Source: Oasisia sp. SBJ-2009 (lineage: Eukaryota > Annelida > Polychaeta > Sabellida > Siboglinidae). From it: a stretch of DNA of 64,000 nt. Below are positions 34,457 through 45,897 of this stretch, piece after piece. The DNA lies in contig OZ024858.1 of NCBI GenBank assembly GCA_964017155.1, positions 25,179,687 to 25,243,686 on the forward strand. The letters run 5' to 3'. The notes under the pieces were generated by a model. It did not search any database. It was not told the origin of the DNA and saw nothing but the letters and a program-made list of their open reading frames with translations. The position numbers were made by a program, and so were the translations under genes. Each line of letters starts with the position of its first letter. Position 1 is the stretch's first letter.

Positions 34457-35140
34457 AATATGCTTTATCTGCTGGTACTATCATTTATCATGGCCATATA
34501 GCTCATAATATCTTGACGATAGTAGACATCATTAACTAACGTAATTATATGCCACGACCGTAAGCCAATTCTGAACGCGCCATCAAATAAGTCAATAATT
34601 AAATTGGTAATAAAGCACAGACAACATATCTCGCATTGACGTCTATAACTAGAAAAACTGACACTGATTGACAGCATGTCAGAGCACCTTTCTCTATAAA
34701 AAAGTTAAGTAATTGTTTTTTGTTTCACCAACTGCATGTCTGCATCTAGTCCTGTAAATAGGCCAACGCCTCAATTAGTTGTTAGTTAATCCTTAGCCGC
34801 AATGTTTTATCTGCAGGTACTATAATTTTTCGTTGCCATATAGCTCATTGTCTTGATGATAGTATACACCATTACCTAACGCAGTTAAGCGCTGCGACCG
34901 TAAACTAGTTCTCAAGTACCCCGGGTAAGTCAACAATAAAATTGATAATAAAGCATCGATGACAGATCTCGCATCGACGCCTGAAACCGCGACAACTAAC
35001 ACTGATTGACAGCATGTCAGTCTGTCAGAGCACCTTTCTTAATAAAATGGTTAAATAATTTTTTTTTATAACAACTTCCTCCGTCTAGTCCTATAAATAG
35101 GCCAATGCGTTAGTTACTTTTTAGTTAATCTTTGTCTATT
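34457..35140 (+). repeat. ~350-bp tandem repeat with TATA-like core in each unit
   Basis: 34457-34801 and 34806-35140 are collinear at about 75 percent: TTATCTGCTGGTACTAT, GCCATATAGCTCAT, CTGATTGACAGCATGTCAG and GTCCTATAAATAGGCCAA. Each has a TATA/TAAATAGG core near its 3' end. They could be decayed LTRs of the adjacent gypsy relic. TG...CA ends and a primer-binding site are not evident. Confidence 0.7.
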
Positions 35141-35225
35141 GACGTGGAAGGCCGGAAGCACGAACTTAGCTATACGTTACTGCTATCTAGACGGGGCTAG
35201 TTGGGGAAGTGGAGTACGGAAAAAA
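35141..35225. other. Left flank of hAT; 5' terminus not found
   Basis: A GGGCTAGTTGGGGAAGTGG phrase resembles the subterminal GGGCTAGTTTTGG near the right end, but no CAGTGTTG terminus is present. Confidence 0.4.
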
Positions 35226-38200
35226 ATTATGTGCGGAATGGGAAAAGGAGACAGGCTTAAAAGAGCGGATTAGGAGAGTTTCAGGAGATGAAAAAAGGCA
35301 TTCTGTCATTTTTGCCGCTGCGAAATGCGTGCACACCACTGCGATTTAGTGGCACATAGTAAAACGGGAAAACATCGCAAAAATGCCACTCTGTTTTCAA
35401 GCACCCGTACTCTTTTCGATGCTGGTGTGTCATCGGTGAGGGTGGACGCATCCGTGAAAGTGACCGAGTTGAAGCTGGCTGCCCACATTGCTTGCCACTC
35501 CAGCGTTCACACCGTCGATCACTTTGGGGATATCGTCCGAGACGTAAGTGGAAATGCATCACACGAAATGTGCCCCCTTGATCCGCCATGTCCTATGGCG
35601 TGCTGTGCTGACGGACATTGGTGAGTTGAAGTACAGCTTGCTGATCGATGAGAGCACGGATGTATGCACGATTAAGCAGATGTGCATTGTCATCCGTTGC
35701 GCGAGCATGACGGAGCGAAGGGTGGTGACGACATTCCTAGGACTAGAAAGTGGAACAGCGGCAGCCATTACAGAGGCTCTGCTTGCCTTCCTGCAGGAGC
35801 AAAAGCTGGACCCCAAGAAGTGTGTCGGTTTCGTCCACATTCGGTGCGTGTTCCATTCCCTGCAGCTCTGCGCATCGTACGCGATAAAGAACTTGCCGCG
35901 CAATTTGGAATTTCTCGTGGCTGAAACGTACAACTATTTCAGCCACAGCACGTTGCGATAGCTGAAGTAGCAGCAGTTGTACAAAGTCATCAACGTGGGA
36001 GAAGTGCCGCTCAAAATCCTCCAGCTGTCCGGTACTAGGTGGCTGGCGATCGCCCCTTGTGTAACGAGAGTGCTGGACCAGTTCGCAGAGCTGAAACTTC
36101 ACTTTCAGGTTAGTCATATAAACGTACTTAATTTATTGCAATAATGCCAAAATGTAATTAATAGTTTAATTTTATTTAATTAGACATACATACATACATA
36201 CACACATGCACATAGCTAAATATGTTCAAACTTTACATGTTACTGCATTTGCGCAGCCGGCGAAGGATGAGGACCGAAACTACTTGGCCGAACTACTGTA
36301 TCAGATGTACAACGATCCGGTGAACAAACTCTACCTCGCCTTCCTGTAGCCGATCGTCACCGAGATCAACCGAGTCAACAAACTATTCCAGCTTGAGAAA
36401 GCTAATGCTGTGAAGTTGATGGACCACCTGATGACCATGTACCAGGCACTGCTCAGTCGAGTTATGAAACCCCGTTCATTCCCCAGGCTGAGTACTCTCC
36501 TTGCGTATGAGGTAATTACATGATTAATAAGTACTTTCATTGTATCCTAATTGCCGTATAGCCAATACGTTGTGGTGTTTATGTAACGATGCCGCGTGTT
36601 TCCTACGCGGCAGATGATAAACAATTTTTAAATAACTCCAAAAAGCGTTATTTAAAAACAAATTATTCACCCACTTTAAATGTGGTATATAAAGGTGACT
36701 TTTAGAATACACCGCCGGGTTTGTTCTACAGATCGAATGACGTCACCAACCACCTTCCAACAGCTGCGTGCAACTTCGGAGTGTCCTTCAACCTGCTGCT
36801 GGCTGAAGACAACCTAGACGCTGCAAGGGTGGATGACTCTAAGCAGCGGTGTCGCGACTACCTGGTGGAACTGCTGAGACAACTGCGACAGCGACTTCCC
36901 AGCAACGTCGAACTACTGGAGAACCTGGCATCGCTATCGCCAGCAACAGTTCTGAGTCCTCTCAAGCCGCGACTTGCCGATGTCTCGTTCGTCAGGTTTG
37001 ACAGCGGCTGAGTGGGAGACTTGGAGCAGGAGTGGGCCCGGATCAGAATGGTCAATTGGACCAACCAGCTGGACACGGAAGACTTCTGGATTGAGGTGGT
37101 CACCCACACAGATGCGTCGGGAGAGCAGGACTTCCAGCATTTAGGTGAATAATGTTGCCGTCTTTTAATTAGTGTATTAACGGTTGCATCGATATAAGTG
37201 CTGATTATAGCCCATGAACAACCCCTTACTCGTTCGCGTCACATTTCATACAAATGTGTTTGTGTCTGAACGCAACAAAAACCAAAGACATGTGCATTAA
37301 TTTTAGGAAACACCCTCCATCCCAATCTGATACTGTCATCCACGATAACAAGATAGAGGTAGTTGACGAGTATAAATACCTCGGCACAACAACTGACAAT
37401 AAGTTGAAATGGGCCCGCCACTGCAGTGTCACGTACAAGAAATGCCAACAGCGTCTTTACTGCCTCAGAAAACTTTGATCTTTTAATATTAATAACACCA
37501 TTTTATCCATGTTTTACAAATCTTGTATCCAGAGTGTTTTGACATTTTATTTTATATGTTGGTTTGGGAACGTTAACCAGAAAGACAAGAATACATTGCA
37601 GCGCGTTGTAAATATTAGTAGCAAAATAACCGGCCTCAAACAAATCTCTGTCACTGCTTTGTACGAAAAACAGATACTCCGTAAAGCTAATAAAATAATT
37701 AATGACAGCACACACATCCTATATAACGACTACATCCCTCTGCCCTCGTCCAGAAGGTTCAGAACTATAATATCAAAAACAAATAGAAAGCGAGATTCAT
37801 TCATGCCAATGTCAGTATGACTTCTAAATTCTAAACGATAATCCATCTCTGACGTTATGTGTGTAATTGTGTATGTTGTATTTTATTTTTATTTATTACA
37901 CAATTACAATTATAACTTTAATTTTAAAATTATATTATAGATTTGTTTTGTATTTTATTATGATTAATGTTCACATACTGTTTTAATAATGATTTTATTT
38001 GTATTTTTATTTCTCTACTCTGTATTTTATATTTTATGATGACGAACGCTGCAACACGAATTTCCCGGTTCAGGACAATAAAGTTTTATTGTATTGTATT
38101 GTATTTAATCTTTATTCAATGCAATTGTAGCGTGGCCACTTCTTATGAACAACCAATACTCACGCTATTAATTTTTAATAATGGTCGTATTATTATTTAT

Positions 38201-38566
38201 GTACCTAATTATTTTGAAGGTTGTATAGTATGGAATGAAAACGATTGTGAGTTTTTATTTTACATACTTTTATAGCTATGAACGTGTGTTTATTTTGGAT
38301 ATTCAGGAGGCTTCATACAGTCGCTGCTATTGCTGCCATTCAGCAACGCCGCTGTAGAGCGGGTCTTCTCGACAATGAACATCATCAAGACGAAGCTACG
38401 GAATAGGATGCAGCAGGACTCCCTCGAGAAGATCCTCCACGTGCGAGGATATATGTCGCGGCACAAGATCTGCTGCAACAAGTTTGTGCCAGACAAGACA
38501 ATGCTGAGCCTCTTCACGGCCAAAATGTACCTCCAGGAGGAGGATGATTCGATGCTGGACATCTAG
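35226..38566 (+). pseudogene. BED-type hAT transposase, multi-exon, decayed
   Basis: Proposed exons are 35226-36108, 36257-36511, 36732-37144 and 38307-38566, with GT/AG boundaries at 36109/36256, 36512/36731 and 37145/38306. The N-terminus shows a BED finger (FCHFCRCEMRAHH...LVAHSKTGKH) after a one-base homopolymer frameshift near 35290. The core has YSLLIDESTDV, RCVFHSLQLCA and GTRWLAIAPC; the C-terminus has the hAT dimerisation segment FSNAAVERVFSTMNIIKTKL. A second frameshift is near 35565. Four nonsense codons lie at 35959, 35968, 36347 and 37009. In intact relatives it cuts and pastes 8-bp-duplicating elements. The last intron holds a LINE. It resembles the ZNF862-like hAT group. Confidence 0.85.
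37226..38108 (+). pseudogene. Jockey/CR1-group LINE 3' fragment inside the last hAT intron
   Basis: Two frames split by a single stop read LNATKTKDMCINFRK, VVDEYKYLGTTTDNKLKWAR, KKCQQRLYCLRKL, then YKSCIQSVLTFYFICWFGN, NTLQRVVNISSKITGL, ending at 37820. This is the reverse transcriptase thumb and C-terminus, the same clade as 7875-8822. The 3' UTR ends GGACAATAAAGTTTTATTG plus (TTGTA)n at about 38080-38108. A 5'-truncated insertion. Confidence 0.85.
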
Positions 38567-39101
38567 GACACCTGCCCTAGCTATCTAGGCCTAGTCTAGA
38601 CCGAGTGTTGTGCTGCACTATGACAGTACGCTCGCGCGCGATCCACTGCAGGCATGATTAAAATTTCAGTTTTAATGGGTTTGTTTTGATTTAATTTGCG
38701 ATTGCGGGTGTACATGCTTGCTTGCCTGTGTGTGCCATGTGCATACGTGTGTAGCCAGCTTAGGGCATATATGTGATTACGTAGAGGGCCATTTATGTGG
38801 TGAATTTTGTGACGTTATGGTGTATGCCATGTCTGTTTATAAACAAGCATTTATAGTTCACCGTAGAACATTAGGTGGCGCTCAACTGCAAGGAATGATG
38901 GAAACATCCACTCATCATTGCATCATTGGGTAAATACTTTGTGCGTGACGTACTTGAAATGCATTTCCCTCTTTATTGGTAGGGGTGTGTCACTGACAAC
39001 TTTTAAAATGCATAATTTAATAATTATTTGGAGGGAAAAATTGGGCTAGTTTTGGGCTAGTTTTGGAGGGCGATTGGGCGGGAAATGTTATTTTGACCTG
39101 G
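38567..39101. other. hAT 3' non-coding region
   Basis: Between the transposase stop and the right terminus. Contains repeated GGGCTAGTTTTGG words near 39045-39070 and no gene. Confidence 0.5.
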
Positions 39102-39109
39102 CAACACTG
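39102..39109 (+). repeat. hAT right terminus (CAACACTG)
   Basis: The sequence ends CCTGGCAACACTG, the reverse complement of the CAGTGTTGCCAGG type of hAT terminus. The next eight bases, GTCTTCCT, would be the target duplication. The element boundary falls exactly where a minus-strand coding relic begins, supporting the call. Confidence 0.7.
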
Positions 39110-39600
39110 GTCTTCCTTGTATGATCTGATCGTAAAGCAATGTCATTACACATTTTCCACAAATCATCCTTCATACTTTCCTCAACAACATCCTTAATCT
39201 GTTGCTCATTAACTAATAAACCCTGTAAAGTTGTTGTTAACTGGTGAGCAAAATATTCTTTTCCAACATTATGAACTTCCTGAAATTCGTCAATGATTTG
39301 CTGAACTGTAGAAGCAGCTAGGAGTAGTTTTGATTGCAACTTCAGATAGAACAGGCCAAAGTTTGTCAGATAGTGTTCTTTGATGGTAGAACTATTGACA
39401 ACATAATGTTTTGCCCAATTCCTGATAGTTCATCATCACAATCCGTGTCAGTGCTGTTGACTTCCAACACAAGCTGTATATCACAACTGTCACCTTTCTC
39501 AACTGGATTGCAATCCTGTATATAATGTAATCAGCAGCAATACTCTCCACAGAACAATTCCTGTGAACACGGGAAATATGGACAGAAAACAAGGTCTTCT
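39110..39600 (-). pseudogene. Relic of an uncharacterised repetitive protein family, interrupted by the hAT
   Basis: Minus strand, two frames: DCDDELSGIGQNIMLSIV and LPSKNTI, then after a frameshift FGLFYLKLQSKLLLAASTVQ, QIIDEFQEVHNVGKEYFAHQ, DDLWKMCNDIALRSDHTRKT. The LFYLKLQxKLLxxASTVQxIIxEFQ block is familiar from uncharacterised multi-copy proteins of fish and invertebrates (function unknown, probably element-associated). The open frame stops being family-like at RKT, precisely at the hAT terminus. Confidence 0.55.
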
Positions 39601-39649
39601 ATCAAATTTCTTTGTTGCATCCCAAATACAGAGGGGAGAATTAAGCTGA

Positions 39650-39966
39650 CAATGGAGCATAATGGTTTGTTCTTAGGTGGTTTCCTCCCAACAACCCCAA
39701 CTTGGGCTAACGCAGGAGTTGTCCTTCTCTAGAATTAGTGAGTCCACTACAGGTTACACATTTACCCCCTGTGTGGGATCTTTTATTTCCCCTGGCATAG
39801 ACACCAGATAGAAGAGACCACTGGCTTTTAGTGTCTCTTCCGAAAGGCAGAGGCAAATGTTCGGTGAATGAAATTGCCTAAGTTTTGAAACGGCGGTAGG
39901 TGGGATTGAACCACCATCCCCTTGATTGACAGTCCGGCGCTCTACCGTGCGCGCGACCATTGCTCC
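39650..39966 (-). mobile_element. tRNA-derived SINE
   Basis: On the minus strand from about 39966: a GGTAGAGCGCCGGAC A-box-like region, anticodon-loop-like CTGTCAA, and a GGTTCAATCCC B box (39902-39915 on the plus strand as GGGATTGAACC), followed by an unrelated body with GACACTAAAAGCC and GGGGAAATAAAAGATCCC, reminiscent of LINE-mobilised SINE bodies. Acceptor-stem pairing is poor, so it is not a functional tRNA. Confidence 0.6.
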
Positions 39967-41506
39967 TCACAACAACAAGCAACACCAAGATGTGAGCACG
40001 TGGGTTGCTAACCGTGACCCTGGCTTCATCACAGCTTCCAAGCCAGAAGCGATCTGCATCTCCCCACACACCTGGTGGCAAGGTGCTGCAGTCTGTGGTG
40101 TTGATCCAGCCTTTGATGACCTGGCACAAAGACTGACAACATCACCAGCATCTGATGTAAGACCACAATAAGGTGTTCATCCGCCATTACCCGACCAAAA
40201 AGTACCATATAAAAGCAGCATTACGCAGGTTGTCTGAATTTCTGTGAGCACATATGTAGTGTGGAGTTATTATTAATGATGTTTTTGTGCAGCGTGGCAT
40301 CAGAGCTGTCAAATTATGACAGCTGTCAGTCGCTGCATTTCTGCGTATTAATACAGTTGTCATTATGCTTGGTGATGTAATCCGGTGTAATACGTGGGTG
40401 GTTCAAGCAGAAATGGAGGGGTGTAAGGTTTGAAAGAAGTTTGTGGGAGCCTGAGGTATGAGAAGTTCGCAAATTTGTTGACATAACTTGTGTCTATGAA
40501 GGGTAAATATGCTGTGAAATTGTCAATAACAGAGCACGGTGAGATTAATAGGAAATGAAGGAAAGGTTATAATGGTCACCTATGGAAAATGCCAATGTGG
40601 TCTGAGTCCATCTTTAGCATTAATTGAGAGGGTATTCAGTTTCACACAACAAGATCAGGAATCGGCTGGGTGTTCAAAAAGCAAGCAAGCTTGTCTTGTG
40701 TTACCACATGCTGCATGGAACCAAGGACTTGGACTGGTAAATTGTGAAACCACCTGTCATTTTTGTATGCACAAAAAATCCTGAAATAAAACTAAGTTTA
40801 AGATTTATTTTTGTTTGTAGTTTGATTTAATATATACAATGTACTAATGTTTTATGATAAAAAAATCTTCAGTGTGCCTTTGGACAGGGATAGCTTTAAG
40901 GCAATTTAAGGCGGTTTTTACCACTTTAGGACAGTTTATGGCATCCCCGTCTGTCACCACAATGCATGACAAAACATAAATGTGTTTTTTGACAAATGAC
41001 ACATCAACTTATGGATGTTTCCAAATGTTGGCCACGTCCCAAAAGACAGCATGGCTTTAGTGTTGGCTTCACCCAAACCAATATTTGAATATGTGCTCTG
41101 GGATATGCAGTGTTTATATAGGATCCAAAACTATTAAATGAATGTCATTGTCTGTTTGCATTAATGTTTTGCTCACAAGATGGCGCCACTGTATAATTGA
41201 TTTCCCACTGATACATGTCTAGTGATCATAGTCCAAAACCCATCAGGCTTTTATGCAAGATCAAATTTTTGCCAGTCCAAATAATCCTGGTTGATGCATA
41301 CGTGCACATGAAACCTCTGTTTAGGCAAAATTAGCCTAAATTATTAGCATTCTCAGTCTAGCTACTACTAGGTTCTCCTACTTTTAAGTACAACTTGTGA
41401 AATCAGCTCAAATTTTCAGGATAAGCTAGTGTTTATGCACATTTTGACATATGAGATTAACAGGGAATTTTTATATTATATTTGTGGTATTATGACTAGT
41501 GAACTG
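39967..41506. other. Unannotated stretch
   Basis: A codon-rich patch at 39990-40170 is open in one frame (GFITASKPEAICISPHTWW) but unrecognised. 41440-41500 is a repeat shared with 49131-49185. Nothing else was identified. Confidence 0.4.
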
Positions 41507-41636
41507 TTAAGGCACCGTCACACTTAGTTGCATGCAATTCTACTTCAAGCAAGTTGCAAGTTTAAAACATGTAATTGCATGGAATGGCCAATCATAAGCC
41601 GCCACTTAATTTTTGGTGGATCGTCATCAGCAACAA

Positions 41637-41784
41637 TGGCGTCAAAAGTGAACAATGTTATTCTCAACGAAGACAAAACGAAACAGTTAACTGAACTATT
41701 CCAGGGGCACGAATGCCTCTGGAATACAACAAACAGGCGATACCACCGGCGGGAACATCGGGTGATACTAAGGAAATTTAGTTA
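41637..41784 (+). pseudogene. MADF/Myb-like Harbinger accessory protein, N-terminal segment (unit 1)
   Basis: MASKVNNVILNEDKTK, then LTELFQGHECLWNTTNRRYH and RREHRVILRKFS before a stop. The LxxLFxxxxCLWN...Y..R..R pattern is the start of a MADF (Myb/SANT-like) DNA-binding domain. In Harbinger elements this companion protein binds the transposon ends and helps the transposase enter the nucleus. Most of the domain is missing. Confidence 0.6.
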
Positions 41785-41804
41785 AATGTTAATGACAAAG
41801 GTTT

Positions 41805-42032
41805 ATGATATGGTACATCGACCAGGAACATATATGTTTACAGAAAGAGACCAGATGCCGAGAGGTGCTGATTGACCTGGAGGTCAAAGAGATGCAGGTT
41901 GCAACTCCAGGTGTTGGCAGAACAACAATAAGGAACTTACCAGATGAAAGAATTAACATTTTTCTCATAAAGCAACTCCTTGTGGCTCAGTTGCGAGAAA
42001 AGGGTGTAACTGTTGCCTCTGATGAGGAGTGA
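41805..42032 (+). pseudogene. MADF companion protein, C-terminal segment (unit 1)
   Basis: REVLIDLEVKEMQVAT, then ERINIFLIKQLLVAQLRE and KGVTVASDEE to a stop. It is helical and charged, like the tail of Harbinger MADF proteins. It repeats at 42985-43163, where the frame preserves KRRRLQLQVLAEQQRNLQDE. Confidence 0.45.
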
Positions 42033-42097
42033 TGACTCGAAAATCTTTACTAACAACATAACAATAGTGTCATGATGCAGAAGCAAAACACTAACTG

Positions 42098-42147
42098 TGT
42101 GTACAAACACTAACAGTGTGTACAAACACTAACAGTGTGTACAAACA
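42098..42147 (+). repeat. 20-bp tandem repeat, about three copies
   Basis: CACTAACAGTGTGTACAAA repeated back to back. Lies between the two MADF units. Confidence 0.85.
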
Positions 42148-42199
42148 ACAAACGATGGATCATCCCTTTTTTAGTATGTTCCTATGGAGATTATTAACT

Positions 42200-43163
42200 A
42201 TTCCAGGGGCACGGATGCCTCTGGAATACGACAAACAGGCGATACCACCGACGGGAACATCGGGCGGCGGCACCGTGGCAATGACGTCCATTAAAATAGC
42301 AATGGTCGCATCTACTGGCCAAAGTTTCACTGGTGAATCCAATGTGTTTTCTATGTTCTCTATAGTATAGACACTTGTAAACCTTTGGTGGCATAAATTG
42401 TGCACCCAATCACTTTGGAATTTTAAGAAAAACCTGGCAATTACAGCACGGAACCACAACCGTCAACACCACCTGGCGACATTTCACACGACAATTTAAG
42501 GTAGGTTAAGGACAAGGTCATGTTTCAATGAAATGTTCAAGAAATGAAAGCAACTACACTCCTATGATAGTTGTAAGACATACATTTGAGAATTTCATTG
42601 TTATCACAAAAGTACACATACTATCAAAACAAATAAATCACTTTGTGCATTGGTAACACATCATGTTACACAGTTTATTATAAGTATACTCAATAATTAA
42701 TTTGTTTAGTGAAATTGGATATTATAATTTATTTTCAATTGGCAGCACATACCCGACACTGTCCACGTCAACACAAGGACAAGGACAGTGTTGTAACACA
42801 ATTACTTCCCCAGCAGCAGCCATTGGGAGTAAAAGGTACACTACACGACTCAGCAATATTTTGTGACATTAATGCAGTATGTTATGTAAATGGTGTTATG
42901 ATATCATTGATGCTAAAGAAACTTAGTTAAATGTGAATGACAAAGGTTAATGATATGGTACATATATGTTTAGAGAAAGAGACCAGATGTCTGAGAGGTG
43001 CTGCTAGACTTGGAGGTGAAGAGACGCAGGTTGCAACTCCAGGTGTTGGCAGAACAACAAAGGAACTTACAAGATGAAAGAATTATGATTTTTCTCTCAA
43101 AGCAACTCCTTGTGGCTCAGTTGCGAGAAAAGGGTACAACTGTTGCCTCTAACGAGGAGTGAT
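42200..43163 (+). pseudogene. MADF companion protein, second copy (unit 2)
   Basis: The N-terminal piece FQGHGCLWNTTNRRYHRREH is at 42200-42265. A possible middle segment TWRHFTRQFK ends at 42500 next to AAG|GTAGGT, a splice-donor-like site. After a CAATTGGCAG acceptor at 42745, RQHKDKDSVVTQLLPQQQPL follows, then the C-terminal block at 42985-43163. The pieces fit an intron-containing ancestor. Frames are broken. Confidence 0.45.
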
Positions 43164-43348
43164 GACTCCAAAATCTTTACTAACAACATAACAATAGTGT
43201 CATGAATTGAAGCTCACTCTCAAGTCACTGAGTCCGGCTCAGAGATGGATGAGATGTATCTCAGCAACTGGGGGCCTTTTGCTCAATATGATACCTTTAT
43301 GAGGAGCCACGTCACTGTCCGAAACAGTGTGTCAAAACTGGTAAGTAA

Positions 43349-43455
43349 CGGAGCCTGCTTTTCTCAGATCCTCTGATTTATGTATAAAACACTATTTTCC
43401 TGAGACCCTCCGACTTACATATGAATCTCCCACATTGGCATTCCTGAAACTTAAC
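43349..43455 (+). repeat. ~105-bp dispersed repeat (partner 49305-49412)
   Basis: Shared text includes GAGACCCTCCGA, CTCCCACATTGGCATT and AACTTAACAT. Same orientation as the partner. Confidence 0.75.
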
Positions 43456-45284
43456 ATATATATATATACCCCCATATTACATACCTACAGGTGATTCTCC
43501 AAAAGAAAGCTTATCAGAATCAAATATAATATTATAGTGTGGTCCAAATAGGACAAACAATTGTTAAATATGTAAAAGAGTCCTCATATCGAAGGTGATT
43601 TGGACATGTGGACTATTACCTAACAACATGAGCTTTTAATATCACCTGATGATTCTGTGTTCCTCACCTGTCTGTCTGCCGTTTCTGAGTGTCCTGTTTT
43701 CTAAGAGATTTGACGTTTTTACAAGTCGGACTCCATCATTTTGTTAAAACATTCCATATTTGTGTGCCTTGCCTGTGCAACCATTGCAGTATAACTTTTT
43801 ACTAGCCAGGATATATGACAACTCATGGGATAGATCACGGACACAGGGTGAGCAACTGTTGACTCAGAGTGAGCATAATGAATGTAGACATTCACAATAC
43901 AATGTCCAATTTTGTATAGTAACATTAATCCTGCATGCGTGACGAATATTAGCAGTGTTAGGATATTTACTTTACCATTTCGGTTTATTCTGACGCAGGA
44001 ATTCAGGTGCCAACTGAGGTAACAACTGCACTGTCATTCAATGATGATACTGGAGATGAGGTAGTGATAGTCATGATGAGTGTTTGTATGTTGAAGGCAA
44101 CTTTGACTTCATCACCAAAAATAAGAGTTAAGTAATTGACATCCATTCTCATTCAGAAGTGGACGATGCACCGACATATTCCCACCTGTTATATTCTTCC
44201 AAAGAAATATTGGTTCAACTTGAGAATGCCTTCAAGAATCCTAAGAAGTCTTCAGTAGAAAAGACGGATGGGCGACTATCCGCAATCAAGGCAACTTTGC
44301 ACACAATACGGAGTACGTAAAGAAAGTGAGGCTTTGTCATACCAAAGTACAGATGGAATTCAAATCAGAGAAACAATCCCACAGATTATTGACCTTGTGA
44401 ATTTTGCAAGGCACTCTATGTTGTAAATCAGAGATGTACAAAGAACGGGAAAACAAGCATGAAATGGAATGAAGCAGTTCAGCGACGTAGTCTGTAACTT
44501 CCGATAACAAACGCAGACAATAGCAGTTTCTTTGTGCATGTTATCAACGCAGTGAATAACCATGAAGTGGCTGAAGTGGCAAGAAATACACCTGATGATG
44601 ACGTTTGCACAGCACAAGTGGCAAAAAAGGATATGGAAGATCACACTGCAAATGTTGTAAGTAGCAAAATGATGGAGCTTGCCAGACTAGCCATAAGTGC
44701 ATCATAAATGGAATACTGAGCATATGGAAATGGTCTTTTTATGTCAATTTTATTAAGTTTCTTAAGGCAGTTTATTAAGTGAAATATTACGGCTCAGGAA
44801 AAGTCTAAGACTAGATGACGACTCGAATGTTTCCTCGAAGAAACCTCCCATGTTCTGGATTTTCACCATTGAACAAATAAATGCTTAGTATTAAAATTAA
44901 GCCTTATCTGTTCAACTGCACTTATAAAATGTTGAGCGACCCCTAAATTCTCTACGGCCAGGCAAATGTTATTAGAAAAGGTATAAATCTACAAATTGCC
45001 TCAATGGGCCCCTATATAAGCTAGATCGTCTGAAATTTCAGCCCGATACACAAAACTGGCCTTTTCATTCAATACTAGCATAATCGGTTGTGAATATGCT
45101 GATTACCATCCATATTATATGGTAATTGGCACAGAATGATGTTCCCACCGAAGTGCAACACTTGAGTATTGCAATCACATTGTAAGTCAATATCAACAAG
45201 GGTATCCTTGGGGGTATTATGCGTGCGTGCATGTATGTGTGTGTGCGTGCGTACATTACACAACATGACAAACATCTTTTCCCA
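43456..45284. other. Unannotated stretch
   Basis: 44140-44700 has moderately open plus-strand frames (for example NPKKSSVEKTDGRLSAIKAT) but no recognisable domain. Otherwise nothing. Confidence 0.4.
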
Positions 45285-45520
45285 TCCCCTGTGACCTTTG
45301 CCATGGGCTCTGTCAACACCAGATGGGTTGCTAAGAAACACTAACAAAGCCACTTTAGCAACTTCCCTGCAGAAACCTGTGACTCTAGCAGAAGAGCTGT
45401 CAGATCATTGTGCAACTGTAATCGATGGAATGAACCTTGTCCATCAAGCAAGAGGTGATCAAACAACATTTGGTTAGGTGGCCAAATTTGTCTTGTCCAT
45501 AGATATAGTCCTAACTGCAA
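45285..45520 (+). pseudogene. N-terminal fragment of the same uncharacterised family as 27011-29135
   Basis: PLPWALSTPDGLLRNTNKAT, LATSLQKPVTLAEELSDH, CATVIDGMNLVHQARGDQTT, then FG-stop-VAKFVLSIDIV. In family members as I recall them, the P.PW.LaT.DG...KT.KA..., then a CIIDGM.LVQ......TF segment, precedes the VPRDWNKFL block seen here at 28915. One in-frame TAG interrupts it. Confidence 0.6.
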
Positions 45521-45703
45521 ACAACGTCTGAGAGACGAGTCACTCGGATGAAACCATGAAAATTATGAGTTGCAAAATCGGACGTAAAATCGTACATGTG
45601 TCATGTATATCCGAGTCATTCGTATGAGTCACTCGTATGAGTCACTCGTAGATAACAACCAATGAGATGACAGCACTGAGTTGAACCTTGACCTTCTTAA
45701 AAA

Positions 45704-45897
45704 TGGCAGATACTGATTTGGTAAAACTCTCACTTCACAATTTTTGTCGAGCTTTACCGTGAAAATTTCACTATGGAATGGTGCAAACCCATGTTACAAA
45801 GACAGAAGCACCGGTTACGAATAGCCTGCAAGTTCTCATTATTGACGCCCCTTGAAGCAATAGTCACAAAAATGGAGGAATATATCTCAGAAATTCG
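45704..45897 (+). pseudogene. MADF/Myb-like Harbinger companion protein, exon 1
   Basis: Pieces in three frames: MADTDLVKLSLHN, FVELYRENF, LWNGANPCYKDRSTGYE, then RIACKFSLLTPLEAIVTKME with EYISEIR, ending at CG|GTAGCA, a donor-like site. The ELYREN...LWN..N..YKDR...K.....V.KM..I order is a complete MADF N-terminal half. Repeated GAGTCACTCG words lie just upstream (45540-45650). Frameshifts mark it as a relic. Confidence 0.6.

Larger units (their letters stand above)
41510..43206 (+). mobile_element. Harbinger-type element part with two collinear copies of a MADF/Myb-like gene
   Basis: The left boundary is TTA-AGGCACCGTCACACTTAG at 41507, consistent with a PIF/Harbinger end and 3-bp TWA target duplication. 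Two gene segments follow. Unit 1 has an N-terminus at 41637 and a C-terminus at 41805-42032. Unit 2 has an N-terminus at 42200-42270 and a C-terminus at 42916-43163. The C-terminal blocks (41770-42078 and 42916-43206) are direct repeats of ~300 bp. Unit 1 lacks the middle. The right terminus is not found. Confidence 0.55.

Noticed and set aside
35000..35226. Left terminus of the hAT element
   Set aside because: No CAGTGTTG end or GTCTTCCT duplication was found; only a vague GGGCTAGTT similarity.
39902..39966. Functional tRNA gene
   Set aside because: A and B boxes are present, but stems pair poorly and a SINE-like body follows, so it is called a SINE.
42098..42147. Third example of a 14-bp site lattice
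   Set aside because: The 20-bp period is a plain tandem repeat in which the intervening bases are also identical.
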